A stretch of 64,000 bases of DNA from CAYSPG01 sp964432885 (GTDB taxonomy: Bacteria; Bacteroidota; Bacteroidia; AKYH767-A; OLB10). A program made the translations under genes and the position numbers. Below, one piece after another: positions 53,774 through 61,576 of the stretch. A model generated the notes under the pieces. That model saw only the letters and a list, made by a program, of their open reading frames with translations. It was not told where the DNA came from and did not search any database. Where the stretch lies: assembly GCA_964432885.1 (NCBI GenBank), contig CAYSPG010000006.1, positions 133,994 through 197,993 of the forward strand, read 5' to 3'. Numbering within the stretch: the first letter of the stretch is position 1; every line of letters starts with the position of its first letter.

Positions 53774-55306
53774 ATGTTAGAAAATACAGACAGCAAGCAG
53801 GGAGCGAAAAGAAAAACCACCTCCAAATCAGTTATCAGTCAGCAAATAGCTATGGGTCTTGGCAAAGTACCGCCACAGGCAACCGATATTGAAGAAGCTG
53901 TGCTGGGTGCATTGATGCTGGAAAAAAATGCACTTACAGCCGTAATTGATATTTTACATCCCGAGTGTTTTTACCGCGAATCGCACCAAAAAATTTTTAA
54001 AACCATTCACGAGCTTTTTCACAAAGCCGAACCTATTGATATTTTAACGGTAACGCATGCGCTAAAAAAATCAGGCGAATTGGAAATTGTTGGTGGTGCT
54101 TATTATATCACCCAACTTACCAATCGAGTTGCATCAGCAGCAAACATCGAGTATCATGCGCGTATTATTTTGCAAAAATTTATTCAGCGCGAACTCATTC
54201 GTATTTCTAATGACACTATTAAAAATGCGTATGAAGACACCAGTGATGTTTTGCAACTGCTTGATGATGCTGAAAAAAATCTATTTGCCATTGCCGAAGG
54301 CAACATCCGCAGAAATTACGAAGGCATGCACTCGTTAATTTCAAAAGCCATTAAAGAAATTGAAATTGCAAGCAAACAAGGCGAGGGTATTACCGGTGTG
54401 CCAAGTGGGTTTACCGAACTTGACCGCATTACTGCAGGCTGGCAAAAATCTGATTTGATAATTATTGCGGCACGGCCCGGTATGGGAAAAACTGCGTTTG
54501 TGCTTTCACTTGCACGCAACGCTGCCATAAAATTCAGCAAGCCTGTTGCGTTTTTCTCATTGGAAATGTCGAGCATTCAATTGGTAAACCGTTTGATTTC
54601 ATCAGAAACAGAAATTGGATCGGAAACAATTAAGCGCGGGCAACTTGCCGATTACCAGTGGGAGCAGCTTAACAGCAAAATTGTTCCGCTTACTAACGCG
54701 CCACTTTATATTGATGATACTCCTGCTTTATCCATTTTTGAGTTTCGCGCCAAGTGCCGAAGGTTGGTGGCCGAAAAAAAAGTGCAGTTAATTATTATTG
54801 ACTACATGCAACTAATGGTTGCACAAACCGATAACCGATCAGGAAATCGTGAACAGGAAATAAGTACTATATCACGCTCGCTAAAAGCAATTGCAAAAGA
54901 ATTAGAAGTGCCCATCATTTGCCTGTCGCAGCTAAGCCGTGAAGTTGAAAAACGCGGTGGCACCAAGCGCCCGCAACTAAGCGACTTACGCGAGTCAGGA
55001 GCTATTGAGCAAGATGCCGACATGGTAATGTTTATTTACCGTCCTGAGTATTATAACCTTGACCAGGACGAAGCCGGAAACTCGACACACAATCAGGCGC
55101 AGATAATTGTTGCAAAAAACAGAAATGGTTCGTTAAAGGATGTGAATCTTAAATTTATTGGTCAGTACACCAAGTTTGCCGAGCTTGATGAGTACGAATT
55201 TTCGGATGCTAATGTTGGTGTAAAAATTACCAACCCCAATGTGGATCCCGACAGGTTTACACGTGGCTCGCGCATGAATGAAATGGAAGATGAGGACCCG
55301 TTTTAG
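53774..55306 (+). CDS. dnaB: Replicative DNA helicase DnaB
   Basis: 510 residues, the normal length. The N-terminal domain (about 33-135) starts VPPQATDIEEAVLGALMLE. The RecA-like ATPase has GVPSGFTELDRITAGWQKSDLIIIAARPGMGKT (Walker A at 236-240), SLEMSSIQLVNRLIS, IIIDYMQLM (Walker B), CLSQLSREVEKR and SDLRESGAIEQDADMVMFIYRPEYY. It unwinds DNA at the replication fork. The stop is followed by the remains of a lipoprotein signal sequence belonging to the next gene. Confidence 0.96.
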   Translation: MLENTDSKQGAKRKTTSKSVISQQIAMGLGKVPPQATDIEEAVLGALMLEKNALTAVIDILHPECFYRESHQKIFKTIHELFHKAEPIDILTVTHALKKSGELEIVGGAYYITQLTNRVASAANIEYHARIILQKFIQRELIRISNDTIKNAYEDTSDVLQLLDDAEKNLFAIAEGNIRRNYEGMHSLISKAIKEIEIASKQGEGITGVPSGFTELDRITAGWQKSDLIIIAARPGMGKTAFVLSLARNAAIKFSKPVAFFSLEMSSIQLVNRLISSETEIGSETIKRGQLADYQWEQLNSKIVPLTNAPLYIDDTPALSIFEFRAKCRRLVAEKKVQLIIIDYMQLMVAQTDNRSGNREQEISTISRSLKAIAKELEVPIICLSQLSREVEKRGGTKRPQLSDLRESGAIEQDADMVMFIYRPEYYNLDQDEAGNSTHNQAQIIVAKNRNGSLKDVNLKFIGQYTKFAELDEYEFSDANVGVKITNPNVDPDRFTRGSRMNEMEDEDPF

Positions 55307-55334
55307 GAAGTAAACCAACCTGCAGTTATTTAGC

Positions 55335-55407
55335 ATGAAACAAATCCATTTAATACTGCTTGCAATAATTTTAATTACAAGGTTGTACAAATTCATCTGA
55401 TAGAGCA
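55335..55407 (+). pseudogene. Frameshifted lipoprotein signal sequence of the NTF2-like gene
   Basis: ATG 55335 opens MKQIHLILLAIILIT, then RLYKFI and a stop at 55398-55400. Removing one A from ACAAGG gives ITGC-TNSSDRA and joins exactly in frame to the NTF2-like ORF at 55408. The ancestral protein was therefore a lipoprotein with lipobox LITGC. The single base is a real mutation or a sequencing error. Confidence 0.7.
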
Positions 55408-55764
55408 ATGAGCCCACAAAAAAAAATTGTTGAAGCCTACATGGATGGTTTTAGAACCACTAACCATACAAAAATTTTAGCATGCCTTACTGATGATGTG
55501 GTATGGGAAATGCCCGGCTTTTTTACTCACAAAGGAAAAGAGGCTTTTGATAAAGAGATTGAAAACCCGAATGCTGACGGCCATCCTGATATAAAAATTA
55601 TACACATGGTTGAAGAAGGTAACGTGGTTGTTGCTGAAGGAACTGTAAAAGCCAAACTAAAAAACGCAGCATTGCTTGATGCTGTGTTTTGTGATGTATT
55701 TTATTTTACTGATGGAAAAATAAGCAAGCTTACCACGTATCTTATGTTTACTAAACAACCCTGA
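55408..55764 (+). CDS. NTF2/SnoaL-like domain protein
   Basis: 118 residues from ATG 55408. The fold is indicated by KKIVEAYMDGFRTTNHTKILACLTDDVVWEMPGFFTHKGKEAFDKEIEN and VVAEGTVKAKLK...FCDVFYFTDGKISKLTTYLMF, the cone-shaped NTF2-like pattern; no catalytic set is evident. As annotated it would be cytoplasmic, but the upstream sequence shows it was made as a lipoprotein before a one-base frameshift. Function unknown. Confidence 0.8.
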   Translation: MSPQKKIVEAYMDGFRTTNHTKILACLTDDVVWEMPGFFTHKGKEAFDKEIENPNADGHPDIKIIHMVEEGNVVVAEGTVKAKLKNAALLDAVFCDVFYFTDGKISKLTTYLMFTKQP

Positions 55765-55837
55765 CATTTGTGCACATAATTATGTGTTGTTTTTATACTA
55801 TTGTAATAAAAGGAACCCTTACTAAAAATAGATTATT

Positions 55838-56242
55838 ATGGCAATGGTTGAAATAAAAACTAAACAAACAGATGCAAATATTGAGGAATATTTAAACAAC
55901 ATTAAAGAAGAACAAAAACGCAGTGACAGTTTTGTGATTCTGAAAATGATGAAAAAGGCCAGCGGAGAAAAACCAAAACTATGGGGCGCGGGATTAATTG
56001 GGTTTGGAAATGTTGTGGTAAAAAGCCCGGCTACCGGCCGCGAGGTTGCCTGGTTTAAAATTGGTTTTGCTCCGCGCAAAGCTAACTTGTCATTGTACCT
56101 TGGTTTGGATATAAAGAAATATGCGGTCATGCTAAAAAAGTTAGGCAAGCACAAAACCGGTGTTGGCTGTCTTTACATTAATAAACTTGAAGATGTGAAT
56201 TTGAAAGTGCTTGAACAAATGATTACAACATCGTTACAATAA
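55838..56242 (+). CDS. DUF1801 domain-containing protein
   Basis: 134 residues, cytoplasmic. The motifs NIEEYLNNIKEEQKRSDSFVILKMMKKASGEKPKLWGAGLIGFGNVVVKS and WFKIGFAPRKANLSLYLG...LGKHKTGVGCLYINKLEDVNLKVLEQMI are those of the DUF1801/YdhG-like family (CyaY-like fold). The biochemical role is unknown. Its own promoter is likely in the 73-bp gap upstream. Confidence 0.88.
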   Translation: MAMVEIKTKQTDANIEEYLNNIKEEQKRSDSFVILKMMKKASGEKPKLWGAGLIGFGNVVVKSPATGREVAWFKIGFAPRKANLSLYLGLDIKKYAVMLKKLGKHKTGVGCLYINKLEDVNLKVLEQMITTSLQ

Positions 56243-56302
56243 AAATTATTTTTTTAAAAAATTTACAGTTAAATTTACATTATAATTATTAAAACACAAG
56301 TC

Positions 56303-57865
56303 ATGAAAAAAACTTTACTCGTAATTGCATTTATTGCAACTGCATTTGCGGTTTCGGCACAAAAAAACCTTTCGCTGCTTGGCAGTATTAACTTTGGAGT
56401 ATCAACTGCGGGTTGCTGGCATTACGTGGACAGTACCGGTCACCTGTATGCTGTAATAGGTGTTAATACCGAACTTGCCATAGCCGATATTCAAAATCCT
56501 TCAAACCCTGTGGTGCTGCAATCAATACCATGCGTAGGGTCAATATGGCGCGAGGTAAAAGTGTGGGGCAAGTATGCGTATGCCGTATCAGAAGCATCGG
56601 GACCCGGGCAGGCTGGTTTGCTTATTGTTGATTTATCAACCCTTCCGGGCACTTGTGCTTACAAGTGGTGGACAGGTGATGGCGCCATTGCCAACCAGCT
56701 AAACACGGCACACACCGTTACGGTTGACTCGGGATATGTTTATATCAACGGCAGCGATATAGGTGTGGGTGGCGTTATCATAGCCTCGCTTGCCGACCCC
56801 TGGAATCCCACCTACGTGGGGCAATATAATACTGCTTATGTTCACGACAGTTATGTGTATAACGACACGTTATGGACGAGCGAAATTTGGGCGGGCCGGT
56901 TTAGTGTAGTGGATGTAGTTAACAAAGCAAACCCAACCGTATTGGTAACGCAGGGAACTCCTGGCGCATTTAACCACAATGCCTGGCTAAGCGATAACAA
57001 AAAATATTTGTTTACAACAGATGAAACCAATAACTCGCCCTTAGGTTCATTTGATGTAAGTAACATTTTTAATATTTCGTTGCTGGATGTGTATGTTACC
57101 GATTCAACCAGTTCGCAGGAGGTGCATAATGTGCGTGTGCTGAACGATTTTTTAATTTGCCCCAGCTACGGCAGTCAGATTACGCTGGTGGATGCTGCAC
57201 GCCCTGCCAACTTAATTGAAGTGGGAAATTACTACACCGGCAATTATTTATGCTGGGATGCCGACCCGTATTTGCCAACGGGTGGAATTATTGCTACAGA
57301 TATGAATGGGATGTTTTACATATTTCAGCCTAATTATGTGCGTGCATGTTATTTAGAAGGAAACGTTACCGACAGCGTAACCACCATTCCCATTAACGGT
57401 GCTGTGGTTGAAATTTTGCTTACACCAAAAACTACTAACTCGGTAATTAATGGCGATTATAAAACCGGCATTGCCGACTCGGGATTTTATACCGTGCAGT
57501 GCAGCAAGCCGGGTTATTATACCAAAACCATTAACAATGTGCACCTGCAAAATGGTGTGTTAACTACCATTGATTTTAAATTAGTGCCTATTGGTTTTGG
57601 TGTGGAAGAAAATTTACAGAGTGCGGTTTCTGTTTATCCTAATCCGATGAACAGCGAAGCAAAAATTAATTTGGGTGCCCATGCCGCATCACAGGTGGTA
57701 ACCAATATTTATGATGTTGCAGGCAGGCTTGTGCGCTCACAAAGTTTTGATTCGCGCATGTCGCCAGGGGTGCTTAAAAAAGGCAATCTTGAAAAAGGCG
57801 CTTATACGCTGCACATTGTGGCTGAGGGCAAAGTGATTGCTGCGGAAAAGCTGATTGTGGAGTAA
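56303..57865 (+). CDS. Choice-of-anchor B (LVIVD-repeat) protein with T9SS tail
   Basis: 520 residues, signal MKKTLLVIAFIATAFAVSAQ. Residues about 25-345 are LVIVD-type propeller repeats (LAIADIQNPSNPVVLQSI, WREVKVWGKYAYAVSE, GLLIVDLSTLP, FSVVDVVNKANPTVL, EVHNVRVLNDFLIC, DPYLPTGGIIATDMNGMFYIF). A carboxypeptidase-regulatory-like domain follows (about 350-425), then a sorting domain (VSVYPNPMNSEAKINLG...GKVIAAEKLIVE). It is a surface or secreted protein; ligand unknown. It ends before a convergent spacer with two direct repeats. Confidence 0.9.
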   Translation: MKKTLLVIAFIATAFAVSAQKNLSLLGSINFGVSTAGCWHYVDSTGHLYAVIGVNTELAIADIQNPSNPVVLQSIPCVGSIWREVKVWGKYAYAVSEASGPGQAGLLIVDLSTLPGTCAYKWWTGDGAIANQLNTAHTVTVDSGYVYINGSDIGVGGVIIASLADPWNPTYVGQYNTAYVHDSYVYNDTLWTSEIWAGRFSVVDVVNKANPTVLVTQGTPGAFNHNAWLSDNKKYLFTTDETNNSPLGSFDVSNIFNISLLDVYVTDSTSSQEVHNVRVLNDFLICPSYGSQITLVDAARPANLIEVGNYYTGNYLCWDADPYLPTGGIIATDMNGMFYIFQPNYVRACYLEGNVTDSVTTIPINGAVVEILLTPKTTNSVINGDYKTGIADSGFYTVQCSKPGYYTKTINNVHLQNGVLTTIDFKLVPIGFGVEENLQSAVSVYPNPMNSEAKINLGAHAASQVVTNIYDVAGRLVRSQSFDSRMSPGVLKKGNLEKGAYTLHIVAEGKVIAAEKLIVE

Positions 57866-57911
57866 GTTTTTTTACACTGAAGACGCTAAGAAAAAATAAA
57901 TTAAATTTTTA

Positions 57912-58014
57912 ACAAAGAGAAAAGAGGCAGGAGGTTTTTCTCCTTTTCTCTTGCCTCTTTGTTCATTTTTTTCTTTAACTTTTTTTACAAAGAGAAAATA
58001 GGCAGGAGTTTTTT
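57912..58014. repeat. Two direct copies of an ACAAAGAGAAAA-NAGGCAGGAG repeat
   Basis: Copies at 57912-57939 and 57987-58014 differ at few positions and each runs into a T stretch. The first copy also pairs partly with CTCTTTGTT just downstream. They lie in the convergent gap between the LVIVD gene and the first kelch gene and may terminate both. Confidence 0.5.
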
Positions 58015-58043
58015 CACTTGCTTTTATTCTCTTTCATCTCGCA

Positions 58044-59264
58044 TTATTGTTTTACAAACTTTTGTGTGGCGGTGTGTGTGCCGCTGGTTAGTTGAATGGT
58101 GTAAATGCCATTCGGAAAGTTTACAGTTGGCAGTTTACAGTTTACGGTTGTGATGCGGGTGGAGAAAATTGTTTTTCCTGTGGCATCGGTAATTAAAATA
58201 GTTATTGGGTTATTGGCAATTGGATTATTTAGGCTTAGGGTTATGTTATGGGTGCACGGGTTGGGGCTTAGTGTAAACTGCAATCTGCTTTCTGCCAACT
58301 CTTCTGGTATGCCGGTGGTGCAGGCGCTGTCGGGGGTGTATTCCCACATATCATTAAAAAAATATGGTACCGAATCTATACCCAAGGCAACGTACCCTTT
58401 TCCATTTATAGAAAAGTCGCACGTTCTTCTGCGCAAGCCTGTTGGAAAATCAGTTTTTTGAACCCATTGGTTTGTTGCAGGGTTGTATTGCCAAAAATCT
58501 TTAAGTGTAATGTTATTCCAATTATCGCCTGTACCAATGTATCCTTTACCACATATTGAAAAGCCGGCAGCATCGCACCGTGCTGTACCCGGAAAGTTTG
58601 CTTTTTGTGTCCATAAACCTGTTGCTAAATTCCACTCCCAAAAATCGGCATGAACAACAGAAACATCATGACCAGTGCCCATGTAATAGCTGCTGTCAAT
58701 AACAAAACCCGACACCATATCAATGCCGGTTCCAAAATTATTTTTTTGTATCCATGAATCGGTGGTGGGGTTGTATTCCCATAAATCATTTAAATAATTC
58801 CACGCTGCCGAAAGCCCAAGTCCCACGTAGCCTTTTGAGCCAATAGCAAACGCTGTGGCAACATAGCGTGGTGGGCCGGGTAAGTTGGCTTTGGGAGTCC
58901 ATGTGTTTGTTGCCTGATTCCATTCCCATAAATCGTTATAGTAACTGCTTAGGGTAAAGTTTACTCCATCCCAGCCGGTGGTGATATATCCTTTGTTGCC
59001 AATAGAAAATGCTGAAGCCCCTTCGCGGGGTGCGCCCGGAAAGTTTGCCTTTTGTGTCCATGTATTGGTTGGCTCATCCCATTCCCAAAAATCATTATAA
59101 AAAAAAGTACTTAACGAACCTGTACCCACGTAGGCTTTTGTGCCAATTGAAAAAGATATAGCCCATAATCTTGCTCCCCCCGGAAAACTCGCCTTCTGCG
59201 TCCAGTAATCACCCTTAGCGGCAAGCGAAATAAAAAGTAACAGGGTGATGAATGTTTGTTTCAT
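58044..59264 (-). CDS. Kelch-repeat secreted protein with T9SS tail (copy 1)
   Basis: 406 residues, signal MKQTFITLLLFISLAAKG. Six kelch-like blades of about 50 residues follow, each with W-Q-K-A-x-FPG, R, FSIGxKGYVGTG and DFWEWxxATNTW; blades start at YWTQKASF, TWTQKANF, TWTPKANL, SWIQKNNF, LWTQKANF and QWVQKTDF. The sorting domain (LQFTLSPNPCTHNITLSL...HTATQKFVKQ) contains a phrase-repeat stretch (TTVNCKLPTVNF, bases 58110-58150). It is a predicted surface beta-propeller. Divergent from the first HicAB module with a 75-bp shared upstream region. Confidence 0.9.
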   Translation of the reverse strand: MKQTFITLLLFISLAAKGDYWTQKASFPGGARLWAISFSIGTKAYVGTGSLSTFFYNDFWEWDEPTNTWTQKANFPGAPREGASAFSIGNKGYITTGWDGVNFTLSSYYNDLWEWNQATNTWTPKANLPGPPRYVATAFAIGSKGYVGLGLSAAWNYLNDLWEYNPTTDSWIQKNNFGTGIDMVSGFVIDSSYYMGTGHDVSVVHADFWEWNLATGLWTQKANFPGTARCDAAGFSICGKGYIGTGDNWNNITLKDFWQYNPATNQWVQKTDFPTGLRRRTCDFSINGKGYVALGIDSVPYFFNDMWEYTPDSACTTGIPEELAESRLQFTLSPNPCTHNITLSLNNPIANNPITILITDATGKTIFSTRITTVNCKLPTVNFPNGIYTIQLTSGTHTATQKFVKQ

Positions 59265-59316
59265 TGATGAGTTGTTTGAATCAAAAGTATAAAAATAAAA
59301 ATGTAAACAAATAAAT

Positions 59317-59324
59317 TATATTTG
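59317..59324 (+). promoter_or_regulatory. -7 box of hicAB copy 1
   Basis: TATATTTG matches TAnnTTTG exactly. It overlaps an in-frame TTG at 59322, ruling that codon out as the hicA start. The same box is at 61078-61085 in the second copy. Confidence 0.6.
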
Positions 59325-59339
59325 CATAACAAACGCTTA

Positions 59340-59606
59340 TTGAAAAAACGAGTGAGTCGGTTTAATAAACTTTTGTTTAAATTGCTTGAGGGAAATGCCG
59401 ATACCAATTTTTCTTTTAAGGAACTGTGCAGTTTGCTGGAAGTGTTAGGTTTTGAAAAGCGCATTAAAGGAAGTCATCATATTTATTTTAAAAAAGATAT
59501 TGAAGAAATTATCAATCTGCAACCTGAAAAGTCAAAAGCGAAACCTTATCAGGTAAAACAAGTAAGAAATTTATTGCTTAAATATAAACTTACATCAAAA
59601 CCATGA
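59340..59606 (+). CDS. hicA: HicA-family toxin (copy 1)
   Basis: 88 residues from TTG 59340; GTG 59352 (84 residues) is an alternative, and there is no ATG. The HicA double-stranded-RNA-binding-like fold is recognised by FSFKELCSLLEVLGFEKRIKGSHHIYFKKD, with the catalytic histidine in GSHHIY, and KPYQVKQVRNLLLKYKL. HicA toxins cleave mRNA and are neutralised by HicB. The N-terminus is longer than the usual 60-80 residues. The gene overlaps hicB by 4 bp (ATGA). Every base matches the second copy at 61101-61367. Confidence 0.87.
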   Translation: MKKRVSRFNKLLFKLLEGNADTNFSFKELCSLLEVLGFEKRIKGSHHIYFKKDIEEIINLQPEKSKAKPYQVKQVRNLLLKYKLTSKP

Positions 59607-59812
59607 GCAAATACGAAATAATAATTTATTGGAGCAAGGAAGACAAATGTTTTATTGCCGAAGTGCCCGAACTTGCAGGCTGCATGGCTGATGGCAAAAC
59701 CTATCAGCAGGCTTTGGCAAATGCCGAAGTAATAATTGATGAGTGGATTGAAACTGCAAAACAGTTAAAGCGCGAGGTGCCAAAGCCCAAAGGCAAATTG
59801 ATGTTTGCCTGA
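59603..59812 (+). CDS. hicB: HicB-family antitoxin (copy 1)
   Basis: 69 residues. MSKYEIIIYWSKEDKCFIAEVPELAGCMADGKTYQQALANAEVIIDEWIETAKQL is the HicB partial RNase-H-like fold. A C-terminal DNA-binding domain is missing; the protein ends KPKGKLMFA. The start overlaps hicA in an ATGA, implying coupling. The stop lies 3 bp from the stop of the convergent kelch gene. Identical to the copy at 61364-61573. Confidence 0.9.
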   Translation: MSKYEIIIYWSKEDKCFIAEVPELAGCMADGKTYQQALANAEVIIDEWIETAKQLKREVPKPKGKLMFA

Positions 59813-59815
59813 TTT

Positions 59816-61024
59816 TTATTGCTTTACAAACTTTTGTGTGGCGGTGTGTGTGCCATCGTTTATTTGCACGGTGTAAATGCCTTTGGCGTAGTTTAAAGTT
59901 TGAAGTTTAAAGTTTAAAGTTGTGATTGGTGTGGAGAAAATTGTTTTTCCTGTGGCATCAATAACTTTAAGTGTTGCATTTTTTTGAACTGTAAACTGTA
60001 AACTGCAAACCACAAACTCGGTGCAGGGGTTGGGGCTAACTTCAAACTTGAAACTTGAAACTTCAAACTCGGTAGTGCCGGTGGTGCTGTCGGGGGTGTA
60101 TTCCCACCAGTCGTTCGGATACGTTGCAAAGTTTTCTCCAAGCCCTGCATAGCCCCTGTTGCCAATAGCAAAACCAATAGCCTCGTTGCGGCCTATGCCC
60201 GGTACGTTTGCTTTTGCTGCCCATTGATTAGCTACAGGGTTATACTCCCAAAAGTCGTTTAAAAACAGTTGGTTATAGTCGCCCGTTCCGGTGTAGCCTA
60301 AATTATAAATTGAAAAACTTGTTACCTGACATCTTTTTATGTTTGCAAAGGTTGCCTTTTGTGTCCATGCATTTAAGTTTACATCATACTCCCAAAAATC
60401 GTATGGATAATTGAAGCTTCCGTTGAAATAAAAACCTGCGCCCATGTATGCTTTATTATTAGCCGAAAATGTAATAGGACTAATGCGCCCTGCTGCCGGG
60501 AGGCTGGATTTTGCAATCCAGGTATCAGTGGTATCGTTGTATTGCCACAGGTCGTAAAAGTAGTTAAGCGGATTGTTAATCAGTCCGCATGCTATAAAGG
60601 CGGTGTTTTGTATAACAAAACTTACTGCCTGTGCACGAGCACTGCCCTGAAAGTTTTGCATTTGAGTCCATGTGTTTAGCAGCGGGTTGTATTGCCATAC
60701 ATCATTCAGATAAACGCCAGGTGATGCTATTCCAAAGCAAGCATACCCTTTGCCTGACACCGAAAATCCTGTAGCGCCATACCGTGGACCACCGCCAAAG
60801 TTTGCCTTTTGCGACCAGGTGTTGGTGGCCTGGTCGTATTCCCAAAATGCATCTACGTTAACAAGGTTCGAGTCTCTGCCAGCGCCAACATACCCTTTGC
60901 TGCCTATGGTAAAACCAAAACACAAATCACGGTTTATTCCCGGAAAACTGGCCTTCTGCGTCCAGTAATCACCCTTAGCGGCAAGCGTAATAAATAGTAA
61001 AAGGGTGGTGAGGGGTTTCTTCAT
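59816..61024 (-). CDS. Kelch-repeat secreted protein with T9SS tail (copy 2)
   Basis: 402 residues, signal MKKPLTTLLLFITLAAKG. It has the same six-blade plan as copy 1 (YWTQKASFPGINRD, TWSQKANFGGGPRYGATGFSVSGKGYACFG, TWTQMQNFQGSARAQ, TWIAKSSLPAAGR, AWTQKATFANIKRC, QWAAKANVPGIGR). The blades have diverged, but the C-terminal sorting domain is almost identical to copy 3, since it lies in the 768-bp repeat. The sorting region is built on phrase repeats (SSFKFEVSPNP, CSLQFTVQ, LNFKLQTLNY). It lies between the two HicAB modules and would be lost by recombination between them. Confidence 0.9.
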   Translation of the reverse strand: MKKPLTTLLLFITLAAKGDYWTQKASFPGINRDLCFGFTIGSKGYVGAGRDSNLVNVDAFWEYDQATNTWSQKANFGGGPRYGATGFSVSGKGYACFGIASPGVYLNDVWQYNPLLNTWTQMQNFQGSARAQAVSFVIQNTAFIACGLINNPLNYFYDLWQYNDTTDTWIAKSSLPAAGRISPITFSANNKAYMGAGFYFNGSFNYPYDFWEYDVNLNAWTQKATFANIKRCQVTSFSIYNLGYTGTGDYNQLFLNDFWEYNPVANQWAAKANVPGIGRNEAIGFAIGNRGYAGLGENFATYPNDWWEYTPDSTTGTTEFEVSSFKFEVSPNPCTEFVVCSLQFTVQKNATLKVIDATGKTIFSTPITTLNFKLQTLNYAKGIYTVQINDGTHTATQKFVKQ

Positions 61025-61077
61025 AGTGTAATTTGTTTATACCAAAAGTATAAAAATAAAAATGTAAACAAATAAAT

Positions 61078-61085
61078 TATATTTG
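61078..61085 (+). promoter_or_regulatory. -7 box of hicAB copy 2
   Basis: TATATTTG, same sequence and position as in copy 1. Confidence 0.6.
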
Positions 61086-61100
61086 CATAACAAACGCTTA

Positions 61101-61367
61101 TTGAAAAAACGAGTGAGTCGGTTTAATAAACTTTTGTTTAAATTGCTTGAGGGAAATGCCGATACCAATTTTTCTTTTAAGGAACTGTGCAGTTTGCTGG
61201 AAGTGTTAGGTTTTGAAAAGCGCATTAAAGGAAGTCATCATATTTATTTTAAAAAAGATATTGAAGAAATTATCAATCTGCAACCTGAAAAGTCAAAAGC
61301 GAAACCTTATCAGGTAAAACAAGTAAGAAATTTATTGCTTAAATATAAACTTACATCAAAACCATGA
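61101..61367 (+). CDS. hicA: HicA-family toxin (copy 2)
   Basis: 88 residues from TTG 61101, identical to the toxin at 59340-59606. Two identical toxin-antitoxin modules 1.76 kb apart cannot yet have different specificity, so either antitoxin should neutralise either toxin. The upstream gap to the second kelch gene carries the same divergent promoter region. Confidence 0.87.
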   Translation: MKKRVSRFNKLLFKLLEGNADTNFSFKELCSLLEVLGFEKRIKGSHHIYFKKDIEEIINLQPEKSKAKPYQVKQVRNLLLKYKLTSKP

Positions 61368-61573
61368 GCAAATACGAAATAATAATTTATTGGAGCAAGG
61401 AAGACAAATGTTTTATTGCCGAAGTGCCCGAACTTGCAGGCTGCATGGCTGATGGCAAAACCTATCAGCAGGCTTTGGCAAATGCCGAAGTAATAATTGA
61501 TGAGTGGATTGAAACTGCAAAACAGTTAAAGCGCGAGGTGCCAAAGCCCAAAGGCAAATTGATGTTTGCCTGA
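61364..61573 (+). CDS. hicB: HicB-family antitoxin (copy 2)
   Basis: 69 residues, identical to 59603-59812, again overlapping hicA by 4 bp and ending 3 bp from the stop of a convergent kelch gene. No DNA-binding domain, so autoregulation would need a partner or does not occur. Confidence 0.9.
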   Translation: MSKYEIIIYWSKEDKCFIAEVPELAGCMADGKTYQQALANAEVIIDEWIETAKQLKREVPKPKGKLMFA

Positions 61574-61576
61574 TTT

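Larger units (their letters stand above)
59282..60049. repeat. 768-bp direct repeat, copy A
   Basis: Identical, as far as I can read, to 61043-61810 (offset 1,761). It spans the kelch/hicA divergent promoter, hicA, hicB and the 3' end of the kelch gene at 59816. Near identity extends to about 60083. Confidence 0.9.

Noticed and set aside
59322..59339. Start of hicA at TTG 59322
   Set aside because: This codon is inside the exact -7 promoter box TATATTTG.
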